A DNA stretch of 47,914 nt from Planctomycetota bacterium (GCA_021807595.1 JAKBCS010000025.1:1-47914), one strand, 5' to 3'; shown: positions 24,590 to 33,308, numbered from the stretch's first letter. Notes: generated from the letters alone by a model not told the origin. Program-made: numbers and translations.

Positions 24590-25679
24590 GATTAGCTCGC
24601 GCGCCGCGTTTTCGGACATCCGCTACGCTCAGTGCTGGGAAGACGCCGACATCCTCCTCGAAGCGCTGGCCATCCGACCGGACCACGTTTGCCTGTCCAT
24701 CGCCTCCTCCGGTGACAACGCCTTGGCACTCCTGGGCAAGAACCCCCGCCGCGTCATCGCCCTGGATTTGAGTCCCGCTCAGTTAGCCTGCGTCGAGCTG
24801 CGCGTGGCTGCCTATCGGGAGCTGCAACACGGCGAATTGCTGGAATTGATCGGTTCCGTGCCGAGCGATCGCCGCCGCGCATTGTACCAGCGCTGCCGTC
24901 CTCGTCTCTCCGCTTCGGTTACCGCTTTCTGGGACGGCCGGGCTGCAGAGATCGACGCGGGCATTGGCGCGGCCGGAAAGTTCGAGCGCTATTTTTCCTT
25001 GTTCCGACGCCGCGTTTTGCCTTGGGTACACGGACATCGAAAAGTCGTGGAGCTTCTGCGCGGCGGCACGGTGGAGGAGCGACAGCGGTTTTATGCCCGC
25101 CACTGGGACACCTGGCGCTGGCGACTCATGTTTCGATGCTTTTTCTCTCGCGCCGTCATGGGCCGCATGGGCCGCGATCCGGCGTTCTTCGATTACGTCG
25201 AAGGCCGCGTCGCCGACCGCATTCTCGATCGCGCGCGACACGCCCTGACCGCGCTCGATCCGTCCGCCAATCCCTATTTGCAGTGGATTCTGCTCGGACG
25301 ACACGCAACCGCCCTTCCCTACGCCCTGCGACCAGAGAACTTCGAAGCGATCCGCGACAACCTCGACCGTCTGGAATGGCATTGCCAATCGATCGAAGCT
25401 TACCTCAATGCACACCCGGACCTGGCCGTGGATTGTTACAACCTCAGCGATATTTTCGAGTATATGTCCGAGAACAATTACCGCGCGTTGCTTGAGATGC
25501 TGACGGCGCGCGGTCGAGTCGGCGGTCGATTGGCCTATTGGAACATGCTGGCCCCTCGCACTCGACCCGAATCCATGGCCGGACGGCTGCGCCCCTTGAC
25601 AGACCTGTCGAATCGATTGCACCATAACGACAAGGCGTTCTTTTACAGTCGCTTCGTAGTCGAAGAGTTGATCGCGTGA
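24579..25679 (+). CDS. BtaA-like S-adenosylmethionine 3-amino-3-carboxypropyl transferase (DUF3419)
   Basis: A 366-aa protein; ATG 24579 lies inside the preceding gene (11-nt overlap) with GAGG upstream. The DUF3419/BtaA layout is clear: an N-terminal YAQCWEDADILLEAL segment, a Rossmann SAM site SIASSGDNALALL with IALDLSPAQLACVELR, a helical middle with FERYFSLFRRRVLPWV, and a C-terminal SDIFEYMSENNYRALLE plus YWNMLAPR region. In BtaA this enzyme transfers the 3-amino-3-carboxypropyl group of SAM to diacylglycerol, the first step of betaine lipid (DGTS) synthesis at the membrane. No BtaB N-methyltransferase is in the window, so the product could be an unmethylated homoserine-type lipid or act on another alcohol. 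It is the last cistron of the HMGR-UbiA-dikinase operon. Confidence 0.87.
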   Translation: MGSEISSRAAFSDIRYAQCWEDADILLEALAIRPDHVCLSIASSGDNALALLGKNPRRVIALDLSPAQLACVELRVAAYRELQHGELLELIGSVPSDRRRALYQRCRPRLSASVTAFWDGRAAEIDAGIGAAGKFERYFSLFRRRVLPWVHGHRKVVELLRGGTVEERQRFYARHWDTWRWRLMFRCFFSRAVMGRMGRDPAFFDYVEGRVADRILDRARHALTALDPSANPYLQWILLGRHATALPYALRPENFEAIRDNLDRLEWHCQSIEAYLNAHPDLAVDCYNLSDIFEYMSENNYRALLEMLTARGRVGGRLAYWNMLAPRTRPESMAGRLRPLTDLSNRLHHNDKAFFYSRFVVEELIA

Positions 25680-25750
25680 CGAATCTCGAGCAACCCCGTC
25701 GCTTGCGTGTTTCGGAGCGCGGAGCGACGGCCAAGGGTGGAATCGGCTGC

Positions 25751-25756
25751 TACAAT
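25751..25756 (+). promoter_or_regulatory. -10-like box TACAAT in GCTACAATAACC
   Basis: TACAAT at 25751-25756, 56 bp before the GYF-domain gene. The surrounding GCTACAATAA is identical to a site upstream of the ECF sigma gene (36671-36680). No clear -35 is present. Confidence 0.35.
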
Positions 25757-25811
25757 AACCTGTGTTGTTGCTCCCCCTCCTCTTCCATCCATCCGCAGGT
25801 AGCGGCGCGAC

Positions 25812-26582
25812 ATGGCGAACGAATGGCATTACACCCTTAACGGACAACCCGCCGCCGTCCCCGTTGGTGCCGCTCAACTCAAACAGTTGGCGGCCTCCGG
25901 TCAGTTGAAGCCGAGCGATCTCGTCTGGCAGGACGGCATGCTGGAGTGGGCATCCGCCTCTTCCGTGAAGGGATTGTTTCCCACCAACAAAAGTACGGGA
26001 GACTCCGTTATCGTCCCCCCCACGTTCGAAGCGAAAGGCTCCGTGGGACGCAAGACGACTCCACCGCCCTCCCATCGAGATTGGAGGGATCTGCATCCGC
26101 TCCTCGTCGTGCTTCTGACTCTGGCCAGCGGCGGACTCTTCGGCTTTTTTTACTCGTACAAGATATGCGGCAGCTACGCGGCCAAGGCGGTCCATCGCAG
26201 ACTCGACGCAGCCGGGCGGGCGCTCGGGCGCGTGCGGCATCCCTTCGCCGTGATGCTGCTGTCGTATCTGACGCTGGGCATCTACTTCGTCTATTGGCTG
26301 GCTCGCGCCCTCCACGAGTGCAACGAGTATCTCGGACGCAAGGATGCTTCCGCGCGCAGCGAGCTAAGCCTGATGCTGATCTTTCCGCCGTATGCGCTCT
26401 ATGTGGCGGTGTTCGTGTTGCCGGACACCATTCGACGCGCGCAAATTCTCGCGGGCATGCCGGAGACGGCGAGCGTGCGGCATCCGATTCTGTTTCTGAA
26501 TCCGTGCCTCTTGCTCGGGATGCCGCTGTTGGCCACCATCCATCAAGAAGCCCTCAATCAGATCTGGCTGAACGCACCATGA
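25812..26582 (+). CDS. GYF-domain membrane protein with DUF4234-like region
   Basis: A 256-aa protein from ATG 25812. Residues 1-58 form a GYF_2-type domain (WHYTLNGQPAAVPVGAAQL... SDLVWQDGMLEWASASSV), a module common in planctomycetes and thought to bind proline-rich peptides or partner proteins. A short linker with prolines (~60-95) leads to about four to five hydrophobic segments. These contain a duplicated motif, LTLASGGLFGFFYSYK and LSYLTLGIYFVYWLARAL, characteristic of DUF4234-like membrane proteins. The cytoplasmic GYF domain fused to a small membrane domain suggests a scaffold. It lies 132 bp after the BtaA-like gene, so it may have its own promoter, and it overlaps the DUF2752 gene by 4 nt. 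Function unknown. Confidence 0.82.
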   Translation: MANEWHYTLNGQPAAVPVGAAQLKQLAASGQLKPSDLVWQDGMLEWASASSVKGLFPTNKSTGDSVIVPPTFEAKGSVGRKTTPPPSHRDWRDLHPLLVVLLTLASGGLFGFFYSYKICGSYAAKAVHRRLDAAGRALGRVRHPFAVMLLSYLTLGIYFVYWLARALHECNEYLGRKDASARSELSLMLIFPPYALYVAVFVLPDTIRRAQILAGMPETASVRHPILFLNPCLLLGMPLLATIHQEALNQIWLNAP

Positions 26583-27061
26583 TTGTTCGCATCCAACGCC
26601 AATCGATTCTGTCGCGCTCCGAACGCCTGCTGCGCCTTCAGGGTGTGGCACTGATCGCACTGGGTGTGACAACCCTGCTGATCTGGAATCCCGTGACGCA
26701 GCCGGGACCGAAAGTCTGCCTGCTGCGCTATGCGGCAGGTCTGCCGTGTCCGCTCTGCGGCATGACGCGGGGCGTCGCTCTCGGTCTGCGAGGCCGTCCC
26801 CGCGAGGCCCTTCTGTACAATCCGTTGGCCGTGCCCGTCCTCGTTTTGGCGCTCGCCATGGCCGTGGTCTGGGGCATCGAGTTCGTGGGAGGACGACGTC
26901 TCGACCTGATCGCGCCTCCCTGGCTCCGTCGCGCTTGGTCTCATGCCATGCTCCTACTGGTTTTGGCGAATTGGATCTTCTTGATCGCGTATCGGCGCGA
27001 GGATCTCTTTGAGTCGACGTGGATCGGACAATTGTGGACGGCCTTCGCCAGCGGTTCTTGA
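26579..27061 (+). CDS. DUF2752 membrane protein
   Basis: A 160-aa protein whose ATG at 26579 overlaps the preceding stop (ATGA). The DUF2752 signature CPLCGMTRGVALGLRG begins at Cys57 (C-P-x-C-G-x-T-R), followed by LYNPLAVPVLVL. About three transmembrane helices lie near residues 22-40, 80-100 and 120-141. The family is widespread, small and of unknown function, and often sits beside GYF or DUF4234 membrane proteins. The CPxCG pair could bind metal or form a disulfide. Coupling with the GYF gene suggests the two products act together in the membrane. Confidence 0.85.
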   Translation: MIVRIQRQSILSRSERLLRLQGVALIALGVTTLLIWNPVTQPGPKVCLLRYAAGLPCPLCGMTRGVALGLRGRPREALLYNPLAVPVLVLALAMAVVWGIEFVGGRRLDLIAPPWLRRAWSHAMLLLVLANWIFLIAYRREDLFESTWIGQLWTAFASGS

Positions 27062-27209
27062 AGCCAGACGCCGACTCCAGCTTGCCCCGGCGCAAGTCGC
27101 GCCCTCTCGCGCCCTCATTTTCGTTATTTTCGTTCAATCCCTCACTTCCCACCGAACGATAACACACAGGTAAACCTCCCACTCCGTTTGCCCTTTTGAG
27201 GTACCGTCC

Positions 27210-28010
27210 ATGAGTCGTTTTGCCTGCCTTGCCTGCGCTCTCCTGTTTGCGTCGTCCCTATCGTACGGCGAGGAGCAGCCGCTGTTGACATCGCCCGGTA
27301 TTCCCGATTGGCAGAAGGGGCAGCAGGCAATGCTCGACGGGGAGACCGAGAAAGCCATCTCGCTATTTCGACAAAGTCTCAAACAAGATCCCGATCTTGT
27401 TCGCAATCGTTTGAGTCTGGCGGCGGCGTATTTGGCCGAAGGAGAAGAGGAGCAGGCATTGGAACAGCTGGGAGTCTACGTCGATGCCAAGCCAGATCAT
27501 TTCATCGTGCGCGGCCAATACGCCGAGTTGCTGTGGCGACTGGATCGACTCGAAACGGCCCGCGAACAGTTCGAGCGCTTCGATGCCGATCTTCAAGATT
27601 GCGAAGCGCCGACGCAAAAACAGCTGGCGCAGTGTCACAGTCGTCTGATGGACATAGCCGCCCGCACCGAAGACGACTACGGACGGCATCTGCATCGCGG
27701 CATCGCCCTTTATTGGCTGGCTCGACAGCGTGCCGAACTAACCGGCGCGGACCGCGACGCTTTGCCCTGCGAAGGGTTGTACTGCCAGTCGGCTAGCGAG
27801 TTGGTGCAGGCGCGGCGCGCTCGTCCGGAAGAGGCGCGGCCGAGTTGGTACTTGCACGAAGTCTGGACGCAGCTGGGACAACGCCAGCCGGCGACCCGCT
27901 GGCTCCGCATCGCCGCCGAATATGCGCCCCTGAGTTATCTCACCCCCGCCGAACAACGCCGCCTGCACTTCGCCCGCCGCCAGCAGATCGAAACCGCCTT
28001 GCGCAAATAG
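27210..28010 (+). CDS. Exported TPR-repeat protein
   Basis: A 266-aa protein; ATG 27210 has GAGGT upstream. A signal peptide covers residues 1-20 (MSRFACLACALLFASSLSYG). Two to three TPR-like units are visible: GQQAMLDGETEKAISLFRQS (about 37-56), NRLSLAAAYLAEGEEEQALE, and QYAELLWRLDRLETAREQFE. The rest is helical, with a conserved-looking segment DDYGRHLHRGIALYWLARQR. TPR proteins mediate protein-protein contacts, here outside the cytoplasm. I do not recognise the exact family. It stands in its own unit, 148 bp after DUF2752 and 130 bp before the next exported protein, which has a good promoter of its own. Confidence 0.82.
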   Translation: MSRFACLACALLFASSLSYGEEQPLLTSPGIPDWQKGQQAMLDGETEKAISLFRQSLKQDPDLVRNRLSLAAAYLAEGEEEQALEQLGVYVDAKPDHFIVRGQYAELLWRLDRLETAREQFERFDADLQDCEAPTQKQLAQCHSRLMDIAARTEDDYGRHLHRGIALYWLARQRAELTGADRDALPCEGLYCQSASELVQARRARPEEARPSWYLHEVWTQLGQRQPATRWLRIAAEYAPLSYLTPAEQRRLHFARRQQIETALRK

Positions 28011-28061
28011 CGCCAACGTCACCCTTGCGCTGCGGGTTTTCCATATAGATGCCGCGGTCGG

Positions 28062-28090
28062 TTGACAGCAATCGCCGCCGACTGATAGCT
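28062..28090 (+). promoter_or_regulatory. Sigma-70-type promoter for the exported helical protein
   Basis: Perfect -35 TTGACA at 28062-28067, followed at 17 bp by ATAGCT (28085-28090), or at 16 bp by GATAGC. It lies 50 bp upstream of the ATG at 28141 and is the best -35 element in the window's intergenic DNA. Confidence 0.55.
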
Positions 28091-28140
28091 TCAAAGAGTA
28101 AGAGACAACCCGCAACGACAAGGTTTTCGAGGTATTGGCG

Positions 28141-29421
28141 ATGGCTGCGCGATTTCGAGTTCTCGATTGGATGGTTCCGTGGGCCGTGAGCGCGACGCTG
28201 GCAATCGTGGCCGGCGGCGCGCGGGGGCAATCGTTGGAAGAAGGTTGGAGCCAACTCGATCGGCCGTCCTCCACGGCACACGGGCGATTCCTCAACATGC
28301 TTAAGGGGGAGAAGTACAACTCCGAGGATAAAGAACAGGCTCGCGCCGTCGATCTGGTGGCCAAACGGCACACCTACGGTATCTATCTCAATCACGAAAA
28401 GATGATGCAGCCGGGTGAAATCGAAAAGACCATGAAGGAGTTCGACGGTTACATTCAGTCGATCGTCAATTCGAGAGAACGCGAGCGCGAGGTGCTGCAA
28501 CCGTTGAGCGATGCCTTCCGCGACAAGGTGCGTCTCCACGCCCGCGAAGTGATCGAGTATAAATCGGCCCGTCCCGTCCACAAAATCCACAACGCGCGTC
28601 TCTTGGCCAAGGTAGCGGTCCTCGGTCAACCCGAGCTGGCCGATACGCTGATTGCCTTGGTGAAAGAACCCAGCCAGAACGACGGCGTGCGCTACCACTC
28701 GTTTCGCGCCCTGACTACGCTGCTGTCTCAAGTTCAAGCGGGTACGTCGAATTCTCTGTTAAATAAAGAGCAGCAGGCCAAGTGCGCCGAGATGCTGGTG
28801 GATTTTTTGGAACAGAGGAAAGGTCCGCCCAAGACCGCGCCGATCGAAGAGATCAACGGCTTCCGCATCCTTCGACGGGAAGCGATCCGCGCGTTGGCCC
28901 AGATTCACACGCCGGCGATCAACGACAAAGTGCGGCCGGCTCTTGTGTTGGCGCGCTTCGCCGGCGACGACGAGCGCATTCAGCCCCCGCCGCGCATCGA
29001 CGAGCGCGTGGAAGCCTCGATCGGCTTGGCGCGGATGCGCCCGGACAAGGACAGGCTCTATCGCCCCGATTATGCCGCCGGACAGATCGTCAAGTGTCTG
29101 GGCGCGTTTGGGCAGATGGCCAATTCGGATCGTGCCAGAAAAGAGGTGGCGGCGACTCGTCCGTGGAGAATCGAGGCGACGCTGTTGAAAGAATCCTTGG
29201 AGACTCTGAAGGCCGAGAGCGGCAGCGATAAGTACGTCGCCCAGGTTGTGGATCGCGCCGGCCAACTGCTTACCGATGTCGTCAATGGCCGAGACTTCTC
29301 CAAAGACCTCACCTGGTGGACCAGCCCGGAGAACGAGCCAACGAGCAAGGAATTGTTCCAAGGCTCGGCCGATAGCACGGTCAAACCGTCGGAACGCGGC
29401 GTCGGAGAATCGGGAAAATAA
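28141..29421 (+). CDS. Exported helical repeat protein of unknown function
   Basis: A 426-aa protein; ATG 28141 with GAGG 8 nt upstream is preferred over TTG 28135. The signal peptide ends at about residue 30 (GGARGQ). The mature part is helical and mostly charged, with HEAT-like pieces such as NARLLAKVAVLGQPELADTL, GFRILRREAIRALAQIHTPA and YAAGQIVKCLGAFGQMANSD. It is probably a periplasmic HEAT-type solenoid; no enzymatic motif is seen. The C-terminal 40 residues are low complexity and charged. I do not know the family. The gene has its own promoter upstream and an intrinsic terminator just downstream, so it is monocistronic. Confidence 0.8.
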   Translation: MAARFRVLDWMVPWAVSATLAIVAGGARGQSLEEGWSQLDRPSSTAHGRFLNMLKGEKYNSEDKEQARAVDLVAKRHTYGIYLNHEKMMQPGEIEKTMKEFDGYIQSIVNSREREREVLQPLSDAFRDKVRLHAREVIEYKSARPVHKIHNARLLAKVAVLGQPELADTLIALVKEPSQNDGVRYHSFRALTTLLSQVQAGTSNSLLNKEQQAKCAEMLVDFLEQRKGPPKTAPIEEINGFRILRREAIRALAQIHTPAINDKVRPALVLARFAGDDERIQPPPRIDERVEASIGLARMRPDKDRLYRPDYAAGQIVKCLGAFGQMANSDRARKEVAATRPWRIEATLLKESLETLKAESGSDKYVAQVVDRAGQLLTDVVNGRDFSKDLTWWTSPENEPTSKELFQGSADSTVKPSERGVGESGK

Positions 29422-29449
29422 CCGCCTCGAAACTCCCCAAATTCCTCAA

Positions 29450-29473
29450 GCGAATCGCGTTGTCGCGATTCGC
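29450..29473. repeat. Perfect 10-bp inverted repeat ahead of the terminator
   Basis: GCGAATCGCG (29450-29459), TTGT loop, CGCGATTCGC (29464-29473). It has no T-tract of its own and abuts the terminator stem with a 2-nt overlap, so both hairpins could form as a tandem pair or compete. Confidence 0.6.
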
Positions 29474-29517
29474 TGGCCGAGTCGTCGGATTCACGACGCC
29501 CGGCCAGCGTCTTTTTT
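29472..29517 (+). terminator. Intrinsic terminator after the exported helical protein
   Basis: GCTGGCCG (29472-29479) pairs with CGGCCAGC (29501-29508). An inner GTCGT (29481-29485) pairs with ACGAC (29493-29497). A run of six T (29512-29517) follows after GTC. This is a canonical rho-independent terminator 50 bp past the stop at 29421. Confidence 0.75.
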
Positions 29518-29616
29518 CGCGTCCCTTTCGTAAAATAAATCGATCCGTACAACATCGTGCGTCGGAGTGCGTCGAACGATGGCGGCGCGGATGCGCCTCG
29601 CCCCAAGGAGCGAACG

Positions 29617-29892
29617 ATGCCCGAAATGGTGATTCAGCTGCGGCGCGATCCAACGACTGGGAAGCAAAATATCGTGGTCAAGCTGCGTTCCGACGAAGAC
29701 GCGCTGCCGCAGGAACACGAGCAGATGCACCGCGCACTGGTAGACAAACTGATCGAAGGCGGCATTCTGAAGGCCGACGAAACGGGCAACCTCATCGTCG
29801 AGCGCGAAGAGAGCGAAGCGGTTCCGGAGCCGGATCGCGCCGCGCCGGAACCGAGCCGTCGGGCGCAACGCCAAGGCGAGGGTTCGCCATGA
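29617..29892 (+). CDS. Small acidic protein coupled to the large ternary-system-like protein
   Basis: A 91-aa protein; ATG 29617 has a perfect AAGGAG 6 nt upstream. The N-terminal ~65 residues look like a compact alpha/beta domain (MVIQLRRDPTTGKQNIVVKL, then a helix EQMHRALVDKLIEGGIL and a strand NLIVERE). The C-terminal 25 residues are charged, with Glu/Pro/Arg. Not recognised as a named family. The stop overlaps the start of the 1139-aa gene by 4 nt (ATGA), so the two are translated together and the products probably interact. Small partner proteins of this kind are typical of multi-component NTPase systems. Function unknown. Confidence 0.78.
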   Translation: MPEMVIQLRRDPTTGKQNIVVKLRSDEDALPQEHEQMHRALVDKLIEGGILKADETGNLIVEREESEAVPEPDRAAPEPSRRAQRQGEGSP

Positions 29893-32800
29893 TCGTACAT
29901 TTTAGCGGTCTCGATGCTCTTTTTCTGGCGCTGACCTCTGGGGCCGTGCCTGCCGAAGTCGCGCGGAAACCGGTCAGCGCTGGGTTTGACGACGACAACA
30001 GCGTCTGGGTCGAGACGACCGCCAAACTTCCCGCCTCCGCGCAAAGCGAGTTGAAACGTCTGGGCGCGGTCGCATGTAAGACGTGCGCCATCGCCTTGGA
30101 CGTGAGTGCAGCCAATTGGCTGCAACTGCTGCCGCTCGTCCGCGACGAAACGCCGCTCGATTCGTGGGAGAAGACAACCGTTTTATTCGATGTGTCCGGC
30201 GGCGAGGAACTGGCTCGTTTGGCTTTGGAGATGCTCCGTCTCGGCAACGAACGGCAGTGTTACCGTTGGCTGGAGGCGACGGGCAAAACGAACGGTGCGA
30301 ACGGCCGCGCGCTGTTGCGCGCGGTCGGCCCGCCCTATTATTCGCTGCTGAGGGCCATCGACAGAATGGGCGGAGACAGCGCGCCTCATGCCTTCGTCGA
30401 ACGCGCGCCCGGTGTCTGGGTCGAAGTAGGCTATCGTCATCCGTTGGAGGCGCGCATCAAACCGCCGAAGGACAAACTGCTCTTGCTCCAAACGCCGCGG
30501 CAATGGACGACGTTGACCGAAGAACCGTTCCGCGACATTTACGAAATGGTTGAGTTTCAGATTCCGGTAACTCCGACAATCTGGAACGAATCGCCTTTAC
30601 CCCATCGGATAACGGTCGCGCCGCGTTTGCGGCAAGCCGGCCCTGCCGACGGAGCCGAACTCTGGGTTCTGCGAACCGAGGCGCTCGACGAACTGAATCG
30701 TTTCGTGCAAAACGCCGAGGCTCAACTGCTCGAGCGACTCTCTTTCGCGGTCGGCGACAAGGACGGTCGATCGGTCGTGGTGTTGCGCGCGAGAAAGACG
30801 AAACAACCGCTACCGATTCTCGTCTTGCCGTCGGAATCGTATACAACCCATCTCAAATTGCCTAATTTATTTCTGCCTGCCGGGTATATCTTGCATCCTC
30901 CACTGCGCCGCGACGTGGTCCGCAAGTTGTTGGCCGAGGACGCCGATAGGACGACTTGGCTGGTTCGCGGCGAAGACGGTCGATTTGCCGTCGAAAGTTT
31001 GCCGGACGATGTGTTTCGCCCTCTCAGCGATTGGGTCGATTACGTTCTCGACTGCGATAGCGACAAGCTGCAAGCCTGGGTTCAGGCAAGCCAATTCGAT
31101 TTCGAGCCGTTCGTCTGCGACGACGAGCAGCCGAGCAAGCCGACGAAACCTCCCGCGGAAGAGAAGAAGCGCGGTGCCAAGAACGCCGCCGCCACTCCGA
31201 AGTTGCCGAGCAAAGGCGATGGAGCGACGGCGTTTGCCTCCCCATCGAAAGCGTCGGGGGACGATGCGGGGCTGGGAACACCCCCTGCGTTGGCGCAGTA
31301 CGAACCGGGCGAGATCGAAAGCGCGTTACAGGCTTTAGAGCAAGAGTTCCTGTCGTTGCCCAATGGCTTGGAGGACGAATCGCGACGAGCGCTTTGGCCT
31401 CGCTTGGCCGAACTCAACGCGGCTTTGAATCGAACCGAAGACGCCGTCCTGTGCTGGCTTCATGCATTGTGGGACGAGAACGCAAAGGAGCAATGGACAG
31501 CGGCTTGGTTCCGCGCCGAAACCTGCGCCGCCGCGACACACTCCACCCAAGCCGAGCGCTCGTGGCTCCAAAACCGAGAGCCGACCGGCGAAGATCTTGA
31601 CCGTCTGCTGTCGCTTTCCGAACCGACAACGGCCGATGTCCGCGCGTTGGCAGCCTACCTCTGTCGGTCGGAACGGTGTTCCTCGCCGCCTTCGTCGCTC
31701 TTGTCGCGTTTGCCGGCAATCCAACTCTATTTGGAGAAACACGAAGACCTGTTGCCGGCGCGGGCCGTATGGCTGGCCTGGTATCACCTCGTCCGGATCG
31801 CCGACGAAGACGTACTCGCCTTGGCCCGCGCGCGGGATCGCTTGCTCGAACGATTGTTCCAATTCGGAGTGCGCCCGGAGCAGGATGTGCCGAGTTTCCT
31901 GCGCTTCGCGGGGCATCCAGCCGGTCAACAGTTCCGCGTCGTCCGCCAATGGATGAAGCGGCTGCCGGACATCGTCCACCGTTGGATAGAAGACAATAAA
32001 GATATACTCGACCGTAAAACGCCAACGTCAGCCTATGCCGATCTGTTCGTTGCCTTCGGTCTGGCGCGGATTGGCGAAGCACGGGAGGCCAGGAAGTTGC
32101 TCCAGCGCGCGGGCCGCAGCTTACAACGTGCGGGCACGGTTCATTCCTTTCTCTTTCGGGCGTATTCGATTCGCATCGAGCGCGCGCTCGAAGGCAAGCC
32201 ACACTCCGGCCCGTTGCCGGAATCGCTCTTCGCGGATCTCGAAGGCATGGAGCCGTTGAGTCGCTATGTCATCGAACGGCTCCGGCACAATTCGCGGATT
32301 CTCGAACCGGATCGTCAAGTCGATCCGTATCGCTATTGGTACGGGCGCGGAGGCCCTCTGGAACTCGCGCTAACGGAACTGTTCGACCTCTCGGATCGCG
32401 CGGAGCTACAAACGCGCATCCGAGCGCTTTTGGATACCCATTCCAAAGGACGAGCGAGCAAAAAAGACCACGCGGCAGTCCTCCGAGTGGGGCTAGAGTT
32501 AGCTCCCCAACTCGGCGAAGCGTTCGCGCGGGAGATACTCGACCGAGCGCTCCCCGCATTCAACGAGTTGCCGAATCCCTCCGACGCAGCCGATTTAGCC
32601 GAGAGAGCCAAGTATTTGGAGAAGGCACTGTTCGCGGCGGCACATTTTGGCAGCACCGAATTCGTGTGCCCGTTCGTGGCGCTCTTCTCTCAGATGCTGC
32701 AATCTTGCGGCAAGGCGCAGACTATCGAGTCGATGGCGGCGTTGGCCGAGCAGTCGTTTCGCAGTCTGCGCAAAGTGGGCATGCGCGACGAGATTGATGC

Positions 32801-33308
32801 GTTGCTTCGGGATATGGCCGATCTCATCCTCAAAGGGCGAGACATCCACGCCATGTTGAGCGCGTTGGGAAGCGAGAGCGAAGCCGTCGGTTCGCTGATC
32901 GCGTTGTTGCATGTGGCCGGCGCTTGGTACTTTTTTGGCCGCGAGAATTTGGCGGAGCCGGTCGTCATGGCGGCGCGAGCGGTTCTCTTCGGCGAGGAAC
33001 TGCTGCGATCGAAACAGCGGCGCGACCTGGCGTGCGCCTACGCGCGCACCTTGGGTCTGGCGTCTCCCGCCATCGCCGTACCTCGCCTGGAGGAAATGTT
33101 TCTCCGGCTAAAAGGCTACACCGACACCTTCACGACCAGCGAACATTTTAGCGTGGTACAAATGGATTTGATCGAGGCCACGGTGTTGGCGTCGGTCAAC
33201 GATGATTTCACCCAAGGGGCCGAGGTGCGCCGCTGGCTGGACGAAGACGAACATCTGTTGCGCCAACGCATTCATGGCGACGTTCGCCATTTGCTGGCAA
33301 AGGCGTGA
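29889..33308 (+). CDS. Large multidomain protein, possible partner of MoxR ATPase
   Basis: A 1139-aa protein starting at ATG 29889 (ATGA overlap). No signal peptide or membrane helix. Residues 1-410 are a mixed alpha/beta region with segments such as MIVHFSGLDALFLALTSGAV, LPNLFLPAGYILHPPLRRDV, and DDVFRPLSDWVDYVLD followed by FDFEPFVC. About 60 residues (~410-470) are a Lys/Pro/Ser-rich linker. The remainder is an alpha-solenoid of TPR type (for example GLARIGEAREARKLLQRAGR). I recall similar N-terminal segments in the large non-catalytic subunits of MoxR-vWA and FtsH 'ternary' systems defined computationally by the Aravind group, but cannot run the HMMs. A MoxR ATPase lies 0.9 kb downstream, which supports the idea; a vWA partner is missing. 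Confidence 0.8.
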   Translation: MIVHFSGLDALFLALTSGAVPAEVARKPVSAGFDDDNSVWVETTAKLPASAQSELKRLGAVACKTCAIALDVSAANWLQLLPLVRDETPLDSWEKTTVLFDVSGGEELARLALEMLRLGNERQCYRWLEATGKTNGANGRALLRAVGPPYYSLLRAIDRMGGDSAPHAFVERAPGVWVEVGYRHPLEARIKPPKDKLLLLQTPRQWTTLTEEPFRDIYEMVEFQIPVTPTIWNESPLPHRITVAPRLRQAGPADGAELWVLRTEALDELNRFVQNAEAQLLERLSFAVGDKDGRSVVVLRARKTKQPLPILVLPSESYTTHLKLPNLFLPAGYILHPPLRRDVVRKLLAEDADRTTWLVRGEDGRFAVESLPDDVFRPLSDWVDYVLDCDSDKLQAWVQASQFDFEPFVCDDEQPSKPTKPPAEEKKRGAKNAAATPKLPSKGDGATAFASPSKASGDDAGLGTPPALAQYEPGEIESALQALEQEFLSLPNGLEDESRRALWPRLAELNAALNRTEDAVLCWLHALWDENAKEQWTAAWFRAETCAAATHSTQAERSWLQNREPTGEDLDRLLSLSEPTTADVRALAAYLCRSERCSSPPSSLLSRLPAIQLYLEKHEDLLPARAVWLAWYHLVRIADEDVLALARARDRLLERLFQFGVRPEQDVPSFLRFAGHPAGQQFRVVRQWMKRLPDIVHRWIEDNKDILDRKTPTSAYADLFVAFGLARIGEAREARKLLQRAGRSLQRAGTVHSFLFRAYSIRIERALEGKPHSGPLPESLFADLEGMEPLSRYVIERLRHNSRILEPDRQVDPYRYWYGRGGPLELALTELFDLSDRAELQTRIRALLDTHSKGRASKKDHAAVLRVGLELAPQLGEAFAREILDRALPAFNELPNPSDAADLAERAKYLEKALFAAAHFGSTEFVCPFVALFSQMLQSCGKAQTIESMAALAEQSFRSLRKVGMRDEIDALLRDMADLILKGRDIHAMLSALGSESEAVGSLIALLHVAGAWYFFGRENLAEPVVMAARAVLFGEELLRSKQRRDLACAYARTLGLASPAIAVPRLEEMFLRLKGYTDTFTTSEHFSVVQMDLIEATVLASVNDDFTQGAEVRRWLDEDEHLLRQRIHGDVRHLLAKA

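Noticed and set aside
24783-26315. Minus-strand ORF (510 codons) spanning the BtaA-like and GYF genes
   Set aside because: It covers two recognisable plus-strand genes and the gap between them, so it is not a real gene.
29460-29616. N-terminal extension of the 1139-aa protein back to 29460
   Set aside because: The frame crosses a terminator and the 91-aa gene; the ATGA-overlap start at 29889 is natural.
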